DNA of 64,000 nucleotides from Sphagnum compactum (taxonomy: Eukaryota; Bryophyta; Sphagnopsida; Sphagnales), in the NCBI GenBank assembly GCA_965153455.1, contig OZ234504.1, forward strand, positions 3,038,001-3,102,000, in the 5' to 3' direction. Positions within the stretch are counted from its first letter, which is position 1. The number at the start of each line of letters is the position of its first letter. Shown one piece after another: positions 23,001-35,215 of the stretch. The translations under genes and the position numbers were made by a program. The notes beneath the pieces were generated by a model, which made no database searches, was not told the DNA's origin, and worked only from the letters and a program-made list of their open reading frames with translations.

Positions 23001-23084
23001 CCGAGCTTAGCTCAGTTGGTAGAGCGGAGGACTGTAGTAGTGCAGAGAATCCTTAGGTCGCTGGTTCGAATCCGGCAGCTCGGA
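23001..23084 (+). tRNA. tRNA-Tyr (GUA anticodon) with 11-nt intron
   Basis: A complete cloverleaf. The acceptor stem CCGAGCT pairs with AGCTCGG, with A as discriminator. The D-arm contains TTAGCTCAGTTGGTAGAGC (internal promoter A box) and the T-arm GGTTCGAATCC (B box). Anticodon GTA is at 23034-23036. The intron (23038-23048) follows the purine 3' of the anticodon, the canonical place for nuclear tRNA introns; tRNA-Tyr is one of the few intron-bearing plant tRNAs. T-rich stretches downstream can terminate RNA polymerase III. The third acceptor pair from the inner end differs, as a compensated G-C swap, from the CCGACCT form I remember for other plants. Confidence 0.97.
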
Positions 23085-26000
23085 TATTTGTTTTGAACTC
23101 CTTTTTTATAAACCCTTTTTGACTACCTGAATAATAGACCAAAAACCACTTACATGATTTGGAAAATCATTATTAGGTTTGATTTAGGGCAGCTTTTCCT
23201 GAAAAAAAAAAAAGTTTGAAATCACAAGGGCCATGATAATTTTTCCTTTTGGTCAGTGAATTTCAGAAAATTTTAACTAGGTTAACATTTGTTTCTTAAC
23301 CTAAAACAGAAAATCTGCCCTGAGATAGAAAATCCCTCTCCAAAATGGAATATTTTACCTTTACTTGTAACATCCTGTCCCTTTTGCAAGAGGGAAAATT
23401 ATGGTTTATAATGTGCATCTGTTTAACACCAGAAATAGTTGCTCGGGTCATTGAGTTTTGATAATGTTGGGTGTTGATTTGGTATTGTGGAACAAACCGC
23501 TCGCACCCATTCTCACATCTAAATTTTTTACTTTCACATCTAAATTCTACATCGTGTTGTCTTGCAATAAAGCTTGCTAGATCTTTCTAAATCATAATTT
23601 TCTAGCACCCTTTGGCTACATGCTGGAACTTAGGATAGAATGTTTCCAAAATTTGATGAATTAACAACCCCAAAAACTCTATTGTTTTTCCATTAAAAGG
23701 AAAAACCCACCATTTGGCAAAAGAAAACCCAAAAAAAATGATAATTTGTTGCATTGGCTTGCTTAGCCTCCAAAGTCACAAAATCTTGTGTAAAGTTTGA
23801 TTACGGAAGTGCTTTTACATGTGTGGGATCAGTGATGATGACATTCACAAAGGTGCAAATATCATGGTTGCAAAGGGAAACATCAACATTTTGATGACAT
23901 GAATGAAAAAAAAAATGCAATTACTCTCAAATCGAGTGAAAATTGACTTCATGTGTAATGGATGTAAAAGCATTTGACATCGCATTGTGTGTCCTTATGT
24001 ATTCATTATCATTGTATCGTGTGTTGTTTTGCCTTAATTATTAGGAACACAATGCTAAAAGTGCATCCCCAATGGATTAACAAGATGTGTAAATATGGTG
24101 CTATTAGTCAGTTGATGTTGGTTTTCATTTTGAAGACCCTTCACACTTGTTGTTAACTTGAATTTGAAATGAATTTTAACCTAGCATTTAGAACTCAAAA
24201 TCAAGAAGTCGATTCATATCAAAAATGTTTTGTAACAATTTTGTTGAGGTGGATCCTAATTGAAATTCAATATTAAAATTTTAAATCATTAAAGGATGGA
24301 GAAGGTTGCATAAAAAAAAATTCATCTCACAATTTGATGATGAAAATCGTGTAAAAATCATTCTTTCATGTTTTTCATATGAATGTAATACATTTAAAAC
24401 ATGTATGATGCAAATGTATGTATGATGAAATATTTTCAACGACTTGAAAATATTTTATTTTATTTATATGTGTATCATAGGTGTTCTAAACAGATGACAT
24501 ATGTGAGCAAAAAACATGAACCTAATGAAATAACAATTTTTGTGTGAATTTCGAACAACCCAATGAAACTCATAAATTTGTAAGTTCAATGACCTATTTC
24601 ATAATTTAAAAATAAGCTAAACATTCATTCTAAGTTGTAATTGGTGTTTATACATTCAAGTACCACATGTGCTCAAGCTTGCCAAACATTAATGTCATTT
24701 TAGACTATTAGGAGCTTGTCTTGTAAGCTTTAAAAAATTAAGACTATTTGTCAAAGCCTAAAGACTTGGCAAATACCTAACTTTGTAAGACATTGTTTTG
24801 AAAACTTGACAGGTGTTTTTAAGGGCCGGGGTCTGTCCCAAAACCTTGATAAAATAACCTTTTTGTATTCATCCAGGCTTCTATTAAATAACCAGGCCTT
24901 ATAATCGGTTAATCACATACTTGAACCCCCGCCCCCACCTCATAACCCCCCTTCCTTGGATTTCTAGGATTCGTAACTAACTAATTTTTATAAAAAAATT
25001 AAAGTAAAAAATCGAACCTGAACAATTATTTGATTTTTTAATTTTCAAATACCCAGACCCAAATATTATTTTAAAAAAAAACCTGCCCCACATTGATTAA
25101 AACCTGAAAAATTTATGGATGATAATTATAAATAATTAATGATTGCCCCTGGAGAAGGTTTTCGAACTTTTGGATTATTTCGAGAGAAACATTCCAAAAA
25201 AATAATTTTTCAACATTATTTTCGGACATGAAAAACCATCTTTTAATTGTCCATATAAAAATATAGTCTAAATGCAAATTTGCATCTACTTATATAATAT
25301 CCTTGGGTGGTTGTCCTTTCCATCCATCTGTCTCGTCATCCATCGCGTCATCCAAGTTCTTCATCCCGGAAGAAGAAGATGATGGAAGAGGAGGAGGACT
25401 ACACTCATGGCGGCGACAGCACTTTATCCACATGTTCATGTGATCCAATCCTGTAGTTTATGAAAAACTCATGTAGTCTTGCAATTTGCCAAAAGTTACA
25501 AACTAATTTTAAAAAACTAAAAATTGTTGAAAAAAAATGAGAAACAAGAGAAGAAATCTTTTTAAAACAACACAAGAAATTTCAAATTAAAAAAGAAAAA
25601 AACAAGTTATTAACAAATAACTAAAATGAAACAAAGTTGTAACAAAAAAGAAAAAAACAAAACAAATATTTTTTTAAAGGGAAAAAGCTAGAAAAAAAAA
25701 ACAGAAAAACACTTTAACAATTAGAAACTTTTTTAAAACACTTAAAGATAGAAAACAAATAAAAACATATAAAATAAATATATTTAAAAATGAAACAAAA
25801 AAGGGAAATACAGTAAAATAATCTTAAAAGAAAATTTAAAAATAGATGACAAAAAATAAAAAACAAAATAGACAGCAAAAGAAAGAGAAAAAAAACCATA
25901 CTTGAAAAAAAAAGAGGTTTGTCTTCTTTTTCCAAACTTCAAACCTGTATCTAATCAAACAAAAATACAAAAGTTTTTTAAAATTATTTTCATTACAAAA

Positions 26001-28284
26001 CATATTAGAAAAACTAGAATCTTTTTGAAAAAGAAAAAAGAAACTAAATAAATAAATGCATAATTTAAAAAAAAAAATGAAGATAGACAAAATAAGAATA
26101 GAAAAAATTAAAGCATGAAACAAACATAAACAAAAAAAAGTAAAAACTCAAAAACTATAAAAAAGGATGGAAACAAATGAAACAAGGAAAGGGAAATACA
26201 GTAAAATAATTTTAAAAGAAATTTTTTTACAAAAATGAAGAAACCAAATCAAGAGTAAAAAATAAGAAAAAATAAAACTTATAATAATGAAGAAAAACCC
26301 TGCTTGAAAAAGAATGAGGTGTGTCTTCTTTCTCCAAACTTCAAACTTGCATCCAAATAAACAAAAATATAAAAGTGAAAAAAAAACACTTTATTTTTAT
26401 TATACAAAATAATAATAAAAACAGAAAACACATTAAAAAAAAATTTTAAAAAATTCTAGAAAAAACTAACATGAACCAAGTTTAAAGAAACCGGGGCACT
26501 TCACAGTGCCCGAAGGTCACTGTCCGTCCGGTCGTCCTCCTTGGGTTGTATGTTGGGGGGGCTTTAGTGGGTATGTGTAATTTGGGGGAGGGATGATATA
26601 TCATAGGCTGTGATTGGGTTCAGCAAGTAACTATCGAATAATCAATATATTTATTTTTAAGGAATTAGTTTTCGCACATGTTCATGAGTTTTTTTTTTAA
26701 TTTTTTTATGTTGCAAGTATGACAAGGTTTGTTGAAATTTTCAGAAAATTATTTGAACTTAGACTCGCAAATTACACCTTTTTTCAAAAATAAACATTTT
26801 GAATTATGTTGTTTTGTTATGTATAGAGTTCGTAATATTGTTAATAGAAGAAAAAGTGATGTCATATGTCACAGTGTCCCAAGGTCACGGGTACCCACTA
26901 GTACCACATAATAAACACATTTTTCAAAACTATAAAAATATTGATTCATTTCATATTATCTTTTGCATGGATTCATATTCAAAGAACAAAATTATCAAAT
27001 TGCATTTTAAGAGCTAGTGATGTAACAAATAATGCGAACTTAGGTAAAATATTAAAATTCAGTTTAGGTTATTAAAAATAAAGTTGCATAAAAAACATCT
27101 CCATATTAATTAGATCGTTTTTGAAAAAATTGTACACAATTTGGACCTCCAACATTCTTTGTGACATTTACTATTGATATTAATAATTGGCCTACATTTA
27201 TGACAACATTAAAAACTTACATATTCAACATTTTGTTGAAAACATAACAAATAACAATAGTTCATTAAAAGAACAAAGATTTTGTTAGAAATGAATCTAT
27301 TACATGTGTGTGATGTTATGAACATAGAATGAATAGTTTTTGTAAATTACTTTTTTTTTTAAATGTTTTCTTTGGCGAAGTTAAAGATTGTTTTTTCATC
27401 ACATAATTTCAATCAACAAGTTTGGTTCATGACCATGGATTGTTATGGATTAAAAATGCCCCCATGTTTGATATTTCCTCAAACAAAAATATTGAAAATT
27501 TTGTCAATAAATATTTAACAACAAATCAAACTATCTTTAAAATTTGTGCTACACAAATATATCAACATAAACAAACATGCAAAGAAAAAACGTCAATAAA
27601 TCTACTAGTTTCAATATCTTAAACCACAAATGAAATGTTAAAAAATATTATTGCTTTTAAATGAAAAAGATTGCACTTCATATTTACATGACATAAGAAT
27701 TCAAATTTATAACAAACTTGTAAACATGGGTTTAAGCACAGAATTATCATTTCACGAGTTCTTTCTAGAATTATGAAAAGACGAAATTACTTATTGCTTG
27801 CATTCATCAATACCTTTACATATATACATTCATCAATACCTTTGCATATACAATGAAATGGTTTTTTTTGTTAAGCGCAACTTCAATAAAAAATTAAAAT
27901 GTAGAATTCATTGTCACGACCTTCGATGAAAATACATAAGAAATTATACATGTAATTACAATTTATAAAGCACCAAAATACAAACATCTTATTTCATTTT
28001 TATTTTAGAACCCGTTCTCCAAAAAACACTTACAAATTGTCCAACTATTATAATCGAGAATTTTACTAAAGACATGTTAACAAACACATTACAATGAATG
28101 GAGCTACAAAACATTATGAATGAATATGATTTACTACTTGTTTGCTTTGAAACATCCATTATTTATAACACTCAAATTGATCACATATCGACCAATGCGC
28201 TATTCCAATTATCCATTTTCAATAAACTAAAAGCTTATTGGATAAATCAAATACTCAGAAAACTCAACAATTTTGATGATTCCT
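23085..28284. other. AT-rich gene-free region
   Basis: Extremely A- and T-rich, especially 25.45-26.45 kb, where lysine- or phenylalanine-rich open frames are compositional artefacts. A small GC-richer patch at 25360-25440 (GGAAGAAGAAGATGATGG then GAGGAGGAC) has no recognisable continuation. Nothing else could be named. Confidence 0.6.
26494..26888. repeat. Short hairpin and a diverged direct repeat, 366 bp apart
   Basis: GGGCACT (26494-26500) is inverted as AGTGCCC (26505-26511), a 7-bp stem with a 4-base loop. CACAGTGCCCGAAGGTCAC near 26502 recurs as CACAGTGTCCCAAGGTCAC at 26870-26888. Both lie in small GC-rich islands within AT-rich DNA and may be the edges of an old element. Confidence 0.5.
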
Positions 28285-28510
28285 GAGTTTCACCCTGTCT
28301 TTCTTTCTTTTTTCCTGAGCGGCTCCACTGCTGCTACATAGATTTTCACTGCTCCTACCTGTACAGGTACTATAATTCCTCTTGAACCTTGTGCATTAAA
28401 TGCTGATATTCAGCATTTCGTACCGAGTTTCAGCATTTCATACTGAGATTTAATAAAATTTCCTTACTCTACGGATACCACTAAAAGAGGGGTTAGGGGG
28501 GTGAAAGGAG
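28285..28510. repeat. Dispersed repeat family, copy A
   Basis: Shares a colinear block with 40780-40990: GAGTTTCA..., CTACTATAATT, CTCGAACCTTGTGCATT (here CTTGAACC), the 20-base AGATTTAATAAAATTTCCTT, GGATACCA and a GGGG-rich end with GTGAAA. Copy A carries extra CAGCATTTC units (28411-28440) missing from copy B. The class is unknown and no coding capacity was seen. Confidence 0.8.
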
Positions 28511-28519
28511 GCCCAACAT

Positions 28520-29200
28520 TGTTTTGTTTGTTTGTTGTTATCTTCACGTACGCTCGTGGGTCCCTCCCTCCCTCCCTCGCTCCCCTTCCCCACAGCCCAT
28601 CATCATCATCGTTGTTGATGCCTTTTGCCTCAACACGATATTCTCTTCGTCTTCTCCAACGCTCCTCATCAGATCATTGAGCAGAAATTTTTGCAATTGT
28701 TGTTAGTCTTTTAGTTGCGGTAAATTTTCCAATGCAAAAACCTTTCTCCGCTTTCTTCTTCTTCTGCTTCTTCTGAAACAGAGTTTGTTTTCTATGAGAG
28801 CTTCCACATTCCTCATCTGCCAGAAAACTTCCTCTGCTGTCTCTGTCCATTTGTTTCGTGCAACTGCGAAGAAGGGGATCATCATCATCTCCACGGTTTG
28901 CACTCTTCAGTAGAGAACTTTTCTCTGTTTTGCAATTGTTGTTGTTGTAGGCTGATCCTGAAAAACTTCCTTTTTGAAGGACTTTAAAACATGGGTGCTG
29001 CGAAAGTAGCCGCTCCTGTATGGAGGAGAAGCAGGAGGAGCTCGAGAGAACTGGAAACGCTCGAGGATGAGCATTGACTTGCTGGGGGTTTTTTTTTAGG
29101 GAGCAGTTACAGATTCCCAAAAAGTAGTGAGGACTGGGGAGAAGAAACTAGCAGGGTTTTATTTAGTCCTGAAGAAGGAGGTGAAGGAGAGATCAAGATC
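28520..29200 (+). promoter_or_regulatory. Promoter and 5' leader of the Gfo/Idh oxidoreductase gene
   Basis: The base composition rises sharply here and pyrimidine-rich TTCTTCTTCTGC stretches typical of plant leaders appear. A (CCCT)n tract lies at 28561-28590. No gene is recognised on either strand. The 148-codon minus-strand frame across it begins at TTG and resembles nothing known. Confidence 0.45.
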
Positions 29201-30295
29201 ATGGCCATGGCCATGGATGGAGAGATTCCAAGGCAACCGGCAATGGCTTTACTGGGTTGTGGAGTGTTTGCTCGAGATGCGTACATCCCAGTTCTGCAAG
29301 CCCTGGGTACAAGCATAACTTTGAGATTTGTGTGGAGCAGATCTCAAGCTGCCGCTCAGGAAATGGTGCAGAGAGTGAAAAGGTTTGCACCAGATGCCGA
29401 CGCGGAATGGGGTGAAGAAGGTCTGGAACATATTCTTGCATCTCCTTTTGTGCAATGCTGTGCCATAGTGCTTCCCATTCTTTCGCAACCTGGGATTGTA
29501 ATGCGAACTTTGCGAGCTGGGAAGCATGTGTTGCAAGAGAAACCTGTAGCTGGGTCGGTTGAGATAGGGTTGCAAGCCATGCATGCCTATCATGGGATGC
29601 ATCATGAAGCACCCATTTGGGCTGTAGCAGAGAATTACAGATTCGAACCAGCCTTTGATGAAGCAGGGAAGTTGGTGAAATCTCTGGGTACCATGGTGGC
29701 AGTCACTGTTGCAATCGAAGTTCCCATGACAAAGTCCAACAAATACTTTGACTGCGAATGGCGAAGAGATCCATCCCTGAAAGGCGCATTCATTCTCGAT
29801 TGTGGAGTTCACTTTGTGGCCGGTCTTCGAGTGATGACAGGATGTGACATCAAATTGGTGACTGCCATTGCAACACACCGAGATGCCACTGTCCCTGCTC
29901 CAGATACACTCACCACTTTGATTAGGTTTGACAATGGATGCTCAGGTACCATGGTGATCTCATATGCATCTTCAGTAAGCAAAGCTTGCTGGCGTGTGGT
30001 GTGCTCCAGAGGGACAGTTGTGGTTGAGCGTGGGGTTAGGGAAGGAAAGTTGGGCTATATTGTGACCTTGAACCCTCGAGGAGGAGAAGGTGAGTCTTCC
30101 TCACAGTTCTTCCCATTTTCAGGGCTGGAAGAAGAGTGGCGAGCTTTCATAGCTGATGTACAGAGGAGCAATGGATCACCGGATCTCCGAAGCTCACCAA
30201 GGGAAGCACTTAAAGATCTGGCCATTGTGGAAGCTGCCCTTGCTTCTGGCTTGCATGCCGATGCTCCTGTCAGTGTAAAACCTGCTTCCATTTGA
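29201..30295 (+). CDS. Gfo/Idh/MocA-family NAD(P)-dependent oxidoreductase (single exon)
   Basis: A 364-residue protein. The N-terminal Rossmann fold starts with AMALLGCGVFARDAYIPVL (about 14-32), the nucleotide-binding GxGxxA-like loop. LRAGKHVLQEKPVAG (105-118) contains the family's EKP motif (113-115), whose lysine is normally catalytic. AENYRFEPAF, WRRDPSLKGAFILDCGVHFVAGLR and NGCSGTMVISYASS form the C-terminal alpha/beta half. It closely resembles in layout a plant-wide group annotated only as oxidoreductase family protein (Arabidopsis At4g17370-like, from memory), whose substrate I do not know. There is no obvious targeting peptide, so it is probably cytosolic. The first of three clustered in-frame ATGs is taken as the start. 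AATAAA at 30874 is a possible poly(A) signal. Confidence 0.9.
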   Translation: MAMAMDGEIPRQPAMALLGCGVFARDAYIPVLQALGTSITLRFVWSRSQAAAQEMVQRVKRFAPDADAEWGEEGLEHILASPFVQCCAIVLPILSQPGIVMRTLRAGKHVLQEKPVAGSVEIGLQAMHAYHGMHHEAPIWAVAENYRFEPAFDEAGKLVKSLGTMVAVTVAIEVPMTKSNKYFDCEWRRDPSLKGAFILDCGVHFVAGLRVMTGCDIKLVTAIATHRDATVPAPDTLTTLIRFDNGCSGTMVISYASSVSKACWRVVCSRGTVVVERGVREGKLGYIVTLNPRGGEGESSSQFFPFSGLEEEWRAFIADVQRSNGSPDLRSSPREALKDLAIVEAALASGLHADAPVSVKPASI

Positions 30296-32480
30296 CTACA
30301 CACTGCACCCCAGTGAGAAATTCCTCCATTCTTTCTTCAAATTCTATTCTTGCACAAAAGGGTTTCAAAATCCTTCTAGGTTTTCTGTCTCCGCTGAATA
30401 CATAAACAAATTGTGAGTAGATAATAACCCTCTCCATGCTTCCAATGCATCCATGAGAGATTCAAGACTGAGACACTATGAGTAGGAGTTTCAGCTCTTG
30501 AATTATAGTCTTGTTTATACTCTTTTGCAGCAAAACACAAAAGTGCTACACAAAGAGAGAGAGGGAGACACACACACACAGACAATCACTCACATATAGA
30601 GAGACAGAGAGATAGAGACAGCGGTCTGGTATTATTGGATCACTGTGGTTGTTGAGTTCAATTTTTCAAGTGCTTTCTCTGTTGTGGTGTAAATACACAG
30701 GAGCACAACTGAGAAAAGAAAGGCAAGCAAAATGGTTTCCATACAGATGAAGGTCGTTCATTACATGCAGATTGATAGCTTTGAATGGATTTCCAATCTG
30801 GTTATACTCTCTGATCTTATCATATTTCCGTCTGTACATCTTCCATTGTGTTTCCTGTACAGGATTTGTTAATAATAAAGCCTGCCTGCCTGCCACCCAG
30901 GTGGTGATGCCTTGCCTGGATGGTTTTCAGCATACACAATTGCTTTCGAAGTTTAGCAGCAAGTTCTTAAGCAACACCACCTGGGTCTTTGAGCAATGCA
31001 CACACCAACATGGTTTTTGATCCTAGTTTGTAGAGTCTAGATTGTTCCGTGAAAATTTCTGTATCAGTAATAGCCTTCCTGACTCTAAGCAGCTCTCATC
31101 TTCTCTCCACCCTCATGAGTGAAAGCTCCATGTATCCAGGTTTTGTTAGAGTGATTCACTACCAACAATGCCCAGCTGCATAACTCTTGACAGATCTTCA
31201 ATGTTCTTACAGTCTTTTATATATAATACAGGGAGGGGGCCCTTCAGCTGCCTACCAAGAGAGCATGGAGATTAGCTATCACCTCATCAGCATTACAATT
31301 TCAATCTAAAGAACAAGTACAATATAAAAGTTCTACCTCATACCCATTCATTCTATGAACTCCCAGTAAACTACAAAAACCAATGGCATTAGAGTGATCC
31401 AAAAGGAGGTATTCCACAAAATTCATCAATGCTCTCATGCACTTATGAAAATGGTAGGCAAGCCACCACAGAGGGGTGGTGTGGGCACCTGCCTATGGAG
31501 CCATGAACTTCTTGTGGAGCCAAGTCTTTTTGGTGTGACAAATGAGTGTTGCTACTTCGCATCTTCACATGTACACAATTTCAAGAACAGTTTAATGTTA
31601 GATCCATTCTTGTACAATATTAATCAACTGTAGTTGCGAACTGAATCTCAAGTTATATCAGTATTAATTTTTTGCAACTATGCTGATCCATTGAAGCATT
31701 TTTCTTCTAGCTGTTTTTTTTTTTTTCCAGTCGGTCATTTGTGTTATACAAGAATCTTCCACATACAAAATGAATCTAGTAAAGTGCCAAAAAACAGGGC
31801 CTCTCCAAATGACATCTTGAAAGAGGGAGATTTTCCAAAGTAGATGAAATAAAGAAAACAAGCTACAGTCAATTATTAAATAGAGTCTACGAGGTTTTAA
31901 ATAGAACCTATACAAGGTAAAGGCAGCATTGCACTGAAGCAGGAAATTTTCTGTTGGAAGCAGGATTGGGCGATGAGAAGTAAACATTTAGTTATCTATT
32001 TCAGTACGCAACATGACAATAAACGGACCGATGCAAAATTCTACAATTAAAAGCTAAGGAATGTTTCTTCACCAATGAAGGTATTAAGGTGAATTATCTC
32101 TAATGATCATGAGGCAACAAAATACCCAAGTCTCTTCACCAGGTTTTTCATGCCATTTTATGCTAAGCATGTATTGAAATGGTTGACTGAAATTTCAAAA
32201 ATCAGAATACTGAAATCCAACATTTTTGGCAAAATCAAACTGCAATAGGGCACAGTGACTTCATTCATTTGGACACTATATTTCCCCAACCCAATTTCAT
32301 GACCTATCCAAAATTCAAGCACAAATCTCCATGTGAAACTCATGAATACTTCACACAACAGCTTCAAATCAAAAATTTGATGTCTTAAAGAAGCCCCCTC
32401 TTTCTCAAAATATTATGAATGCCGGCGTGGAAGATCCACTACCCAGAGTTTGACAACAGAAAAAGAATGGAATGGGACTA
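30296..32480. other. Convergent 3' region between the oxidoreductase and RPS6 genes
   Basis: Contains 3' UTRs from both sides and no recognised coding sequence. A purine/CA microsatellite (AGAGAG then ACACAC, 30556-30625) lies near the oxidoreductase end, and a poly-T run at 31716-31728. Confidence 0.55.
30556..30625. repeat. Compound (AG)n/(AC)n microsatellite
   Basis: Interrupted AG units, then (AC)6, then AGAGAGACAG units, downstream of the oxidoreductase stop. Confidence 0.85.
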
Positions 32481-34972
32481 TTATGCAGAAACCTCTGCTT
32501 TTGAGGCAACTGAAGCACGTGATGCACGCTTCTTTGCTAAACTCTCACTGCGGTGTTCACGTTGCTCCTTAAGACGCAATGCCAGCAGCTTTTGATACTC
32601 TGCTGCTTCATTCTTGGCCTTAACAATTCTCTTCTTCTTGATTGCAATTCTTCGACGTTTTCTCTGCAGGGTGACAGGTGTCACTAGTCGCTGAATCTTA
32701 GGTGCCTTGCTTCTCTTCTTCCCTGCCATCACAGAAAATCAACCCCTGCAGTATAAGCAATACTTCAACAGAAGGCAAACTTGTAAACTGGCAAACTCTG
32801 CATTTACTAAACACAAGACAATCATAATCTACTTAAAGACATTAAAAAAATGAAGCCCTTAAAAACTACCTAATAAAACTTGGTGCACAAGATGGAGATG
32901 GGGGCCAGGACCTGAGAAAACAGAGTTCAGTTTCTCACCTGTTGAGGAAACAAATGTGCGGCGATACGTGTTCACATATTTCCTGACATCATCCTCCTTG
33001 GTAAGATTGAAGAGCTTGCGGATCTTTGTGGCCCTTTTGGGTCCCCTCATCCTGGGCTTCTCTGTGTCAGTTAACCCAGGCAGATGGTTGTCTCCTGGTA
33101 GTCATCAAGTCATTACTGTGATTCAGAACTTTTCCCAGACTACATCAAACCAAGCCATGACTTAGAAATAGAAAGGTCATGTGATCAGTTGTATGAAGCT
33201 TTTTCTGAAACTTATTCAGGAAAGTAAGGAAGAAACCTTCTATTCACAAAAGTAACTAATACCAGCCCAAAGCTCTAACAAAATTTCAGTACAACCTAAG
33301 ATTCAATCACTTATGTGTCATTATTGGATTGGAGGACAAAGCCAAAGAACCAATAGTACAACCAAACTAACAAATAGGAAACCAGAGACTCCACAGAGAG
33401 TGGCAGGAAACAGAGCCATGGAACATACCTTGCTTCACAATGACAAGATTAAGCACAGAGAGGTCAGGGCTGACAATGCAGCCTCTCACAGACTTACGGC
33501 GACGCTCACCATTGCGCCTTCCATAACCCCGGAAGCAAGAGGTGCCTGAAAACCTCCTCTTTGTTAATATGTTATAATGTTTAGGATCTTGCAATTCATT
33601 TAGGAAATTTCTACTTCTCATGTTGCACCTGCTGTAAAGCAGTATTACATCTCAGCTGAAAGGAGTACACTGTACCTCGATGCATCAAGATCCGTACACG
33701 GCCCTGAGTGAGAACTCCCTGCTTCATGGGGAAGCCCTGCTTGTCACAGCCTCCCATGATCTTGAACACATAGCCCTTGAATTCCTGCAAGGACATGTTA
33801 ACAGTGATCAGCACCAATGCAGACAACTCTTAAGGAAGTGATCTGAGTGGACAACAAGATCTTAAAGTGACCTGAAAATGTTGAAAGGAGTGCAGAGAAA
33901 AATCATACTGGCTCATAATGAAGAACAAGAAAAGCGATAGCATGTACTAGGGCATTAGTGCATCAGACTTACATCTCCAAGAGTATCTCCACTGACCTCC
34001 TGGGACAATCGCTTGTCAAAGAACGCCCGGCTGCAGGCAAGCAACAAGAAGGATTCATTTGTTCAGGTAGCAATTAAGTGATATAACCCCTTCCCCCAGG
34101 TTGCAATTTCACTCTGATACTCAAAACATGTGCAAATACAATGAGAGTGAGTATCAGATGCAAGAATGTCATCAACTTACAGTTTCTGGTCATCGTCAAT
34201 TTCAACCTTCTTCTGGCACCCTGTAGTAGGGTTTGCAATGTTGAGCTGAAAGACAAACAGCACCAAAAGTCTCAGCTTTATAACTTTCAAACCCCTCATA
34301 CAAATTCATGAATTTTCAAACCCCTGTATTACATTCCACGGTGAAGCCACTGCTGCAGAAGAGAGTAGCACAAACTCTTCTCAAGGATCCAAAGGAAGGA
34401 AAATGACTACCTCCTGCTAGTCTCTTCCTCATCTTAGTTCCGGAAGACTCAAGAACTATTCTGCATTTTCTTCTTCATACATACCCAACAAGCGACAAGA
34501 GACTACCTCTAGGAAACCCTATTATCCCCTCCATCTCTAATACAATAATAAGAAGAAAAAGCAAACCATATGCATATTGTTATGCACAAAAGTACGCCTA
34601 AGAAAATACAAACGCTGATTCCGGATCGCTTGAAAACAGCCACACCAAACTCTCGAAGGGAGGAAACCTCAGACACGATAACGAAAAACAACAACACAGG
34701 ATCCTAAGGATTTAAGATCCGCCAAAAAACTGTAGAAAAGAAAAGAAAAGAAAAAAGACGACCTTCGTAGCAGCTCCAGCTCATAGTAAAGAGCGGCGGC
34801 GGAGAGAAAACCCCTTCTGCAGTAAGCCTAGTTCTACGAGTTCACATAACAGACTCAACTTGGCTCCAGACAACGGATTCTACTGAGAGAGAAACCAAGC
34901 AGAAGAAGAGAACAAGCTGAGAGCGCCAGAAAGGACGAAAATAGAGGCGATCAAACCAGGTCATACCTTCAT
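32481..34972 (-). CDS. RPS6: 40S ribosomal protein S6 (eS6)
   Basis: eS6 is a small-subunit ribosomal protein and the classic target of the TOR-S6 kinase pathway. Seven coding exons (minus): 34967-34972, 34181-34245, 33973-34030, 33676-33784, 33429-33545, 32939-33094, 32481-32722. They total 250 residues, the usual plant length, and every phase fits. Landmarks: [102 protein letters not shown] and [21 protein letters not shown]. The basic tail contains [10 protein letters not shown]-like and serine-rich sites of the kind phosphorylated by S6K. The first exon codes only Met-Lys before a 721-bp intron, a split also known from other eS6 genes. A telo-box and a site II element upstream fit coordinated ribosomal-protein expression. 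Confidence 0.97.
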
Positions 34973-35147
34973 GGTGGCTGCTCCAGCGCTCCTCCAAGTG
35001 CGTGAGGAAGACGAAGGCGATGGCTGGCGGGCGGGCGCGCGCTGAAAGAGCTTACATTGACCCACAGCCGCTGCTCTTGTTCAAGCGTCTAGGTGCATAA
35101 TGCCACCGTCTGATCTACCCATCTAACGGTTCATATCGGTCATTGGA

Positions 35148-35156
35148 TTAGGGTTT
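35148..35156 (-). promoter_or_regulatory. Telo-box (AAACCCTAA)
   Basis: TTAGGGTTT on the plus strand, i.e. AAACCCTAA toward RPS6, about 180 bp upstream of its ATG. This motif is known from promoters of plant ribosomal-protein and translation genes. Confidence 0.7.
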
Positions 35157-35209
35157 GGCGCCCAATGAGTTTCATTGATGTGGCAGAGTTGACGACGATG
35201 GGATGAAGA

Positions 35210-35215
35210 TGGGCC
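35210..35215 (+). promoter_or_regulatory. Site II element (TGGGCC)
   Basis: TGGGCC lies about 55 bp from the telo-box. Site II (TGGGCY, bound by TCP factors) paired with a telo-box is a known signature of plant ribosomal-protein promoters. The motif is short, so a single copy is weak evidence by itself. Confidence 0.5.

Noticed and set aside
25714-26123. Phenylalanine-rich membrane-like minus-strand frames
   Set aside because: They are a product of A-rich DNA; there is no biased third position, start context or homology.
28674-29120. 148-codon minus-strand frame upstream of the oxidoreductase gene
   Set aside because: It begins at TTG, is rich in Ser/Lys/Asn from a pyrimidine-rich plus-strand leader, and resembles no family.
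29249-29878. 209-codon minus-strand frame opposite the oxidoreductase
   Set aside because: It is antisense to a well-supported coding exon, and its Cys/His-rich content mirrors the codon use of the sense strand.
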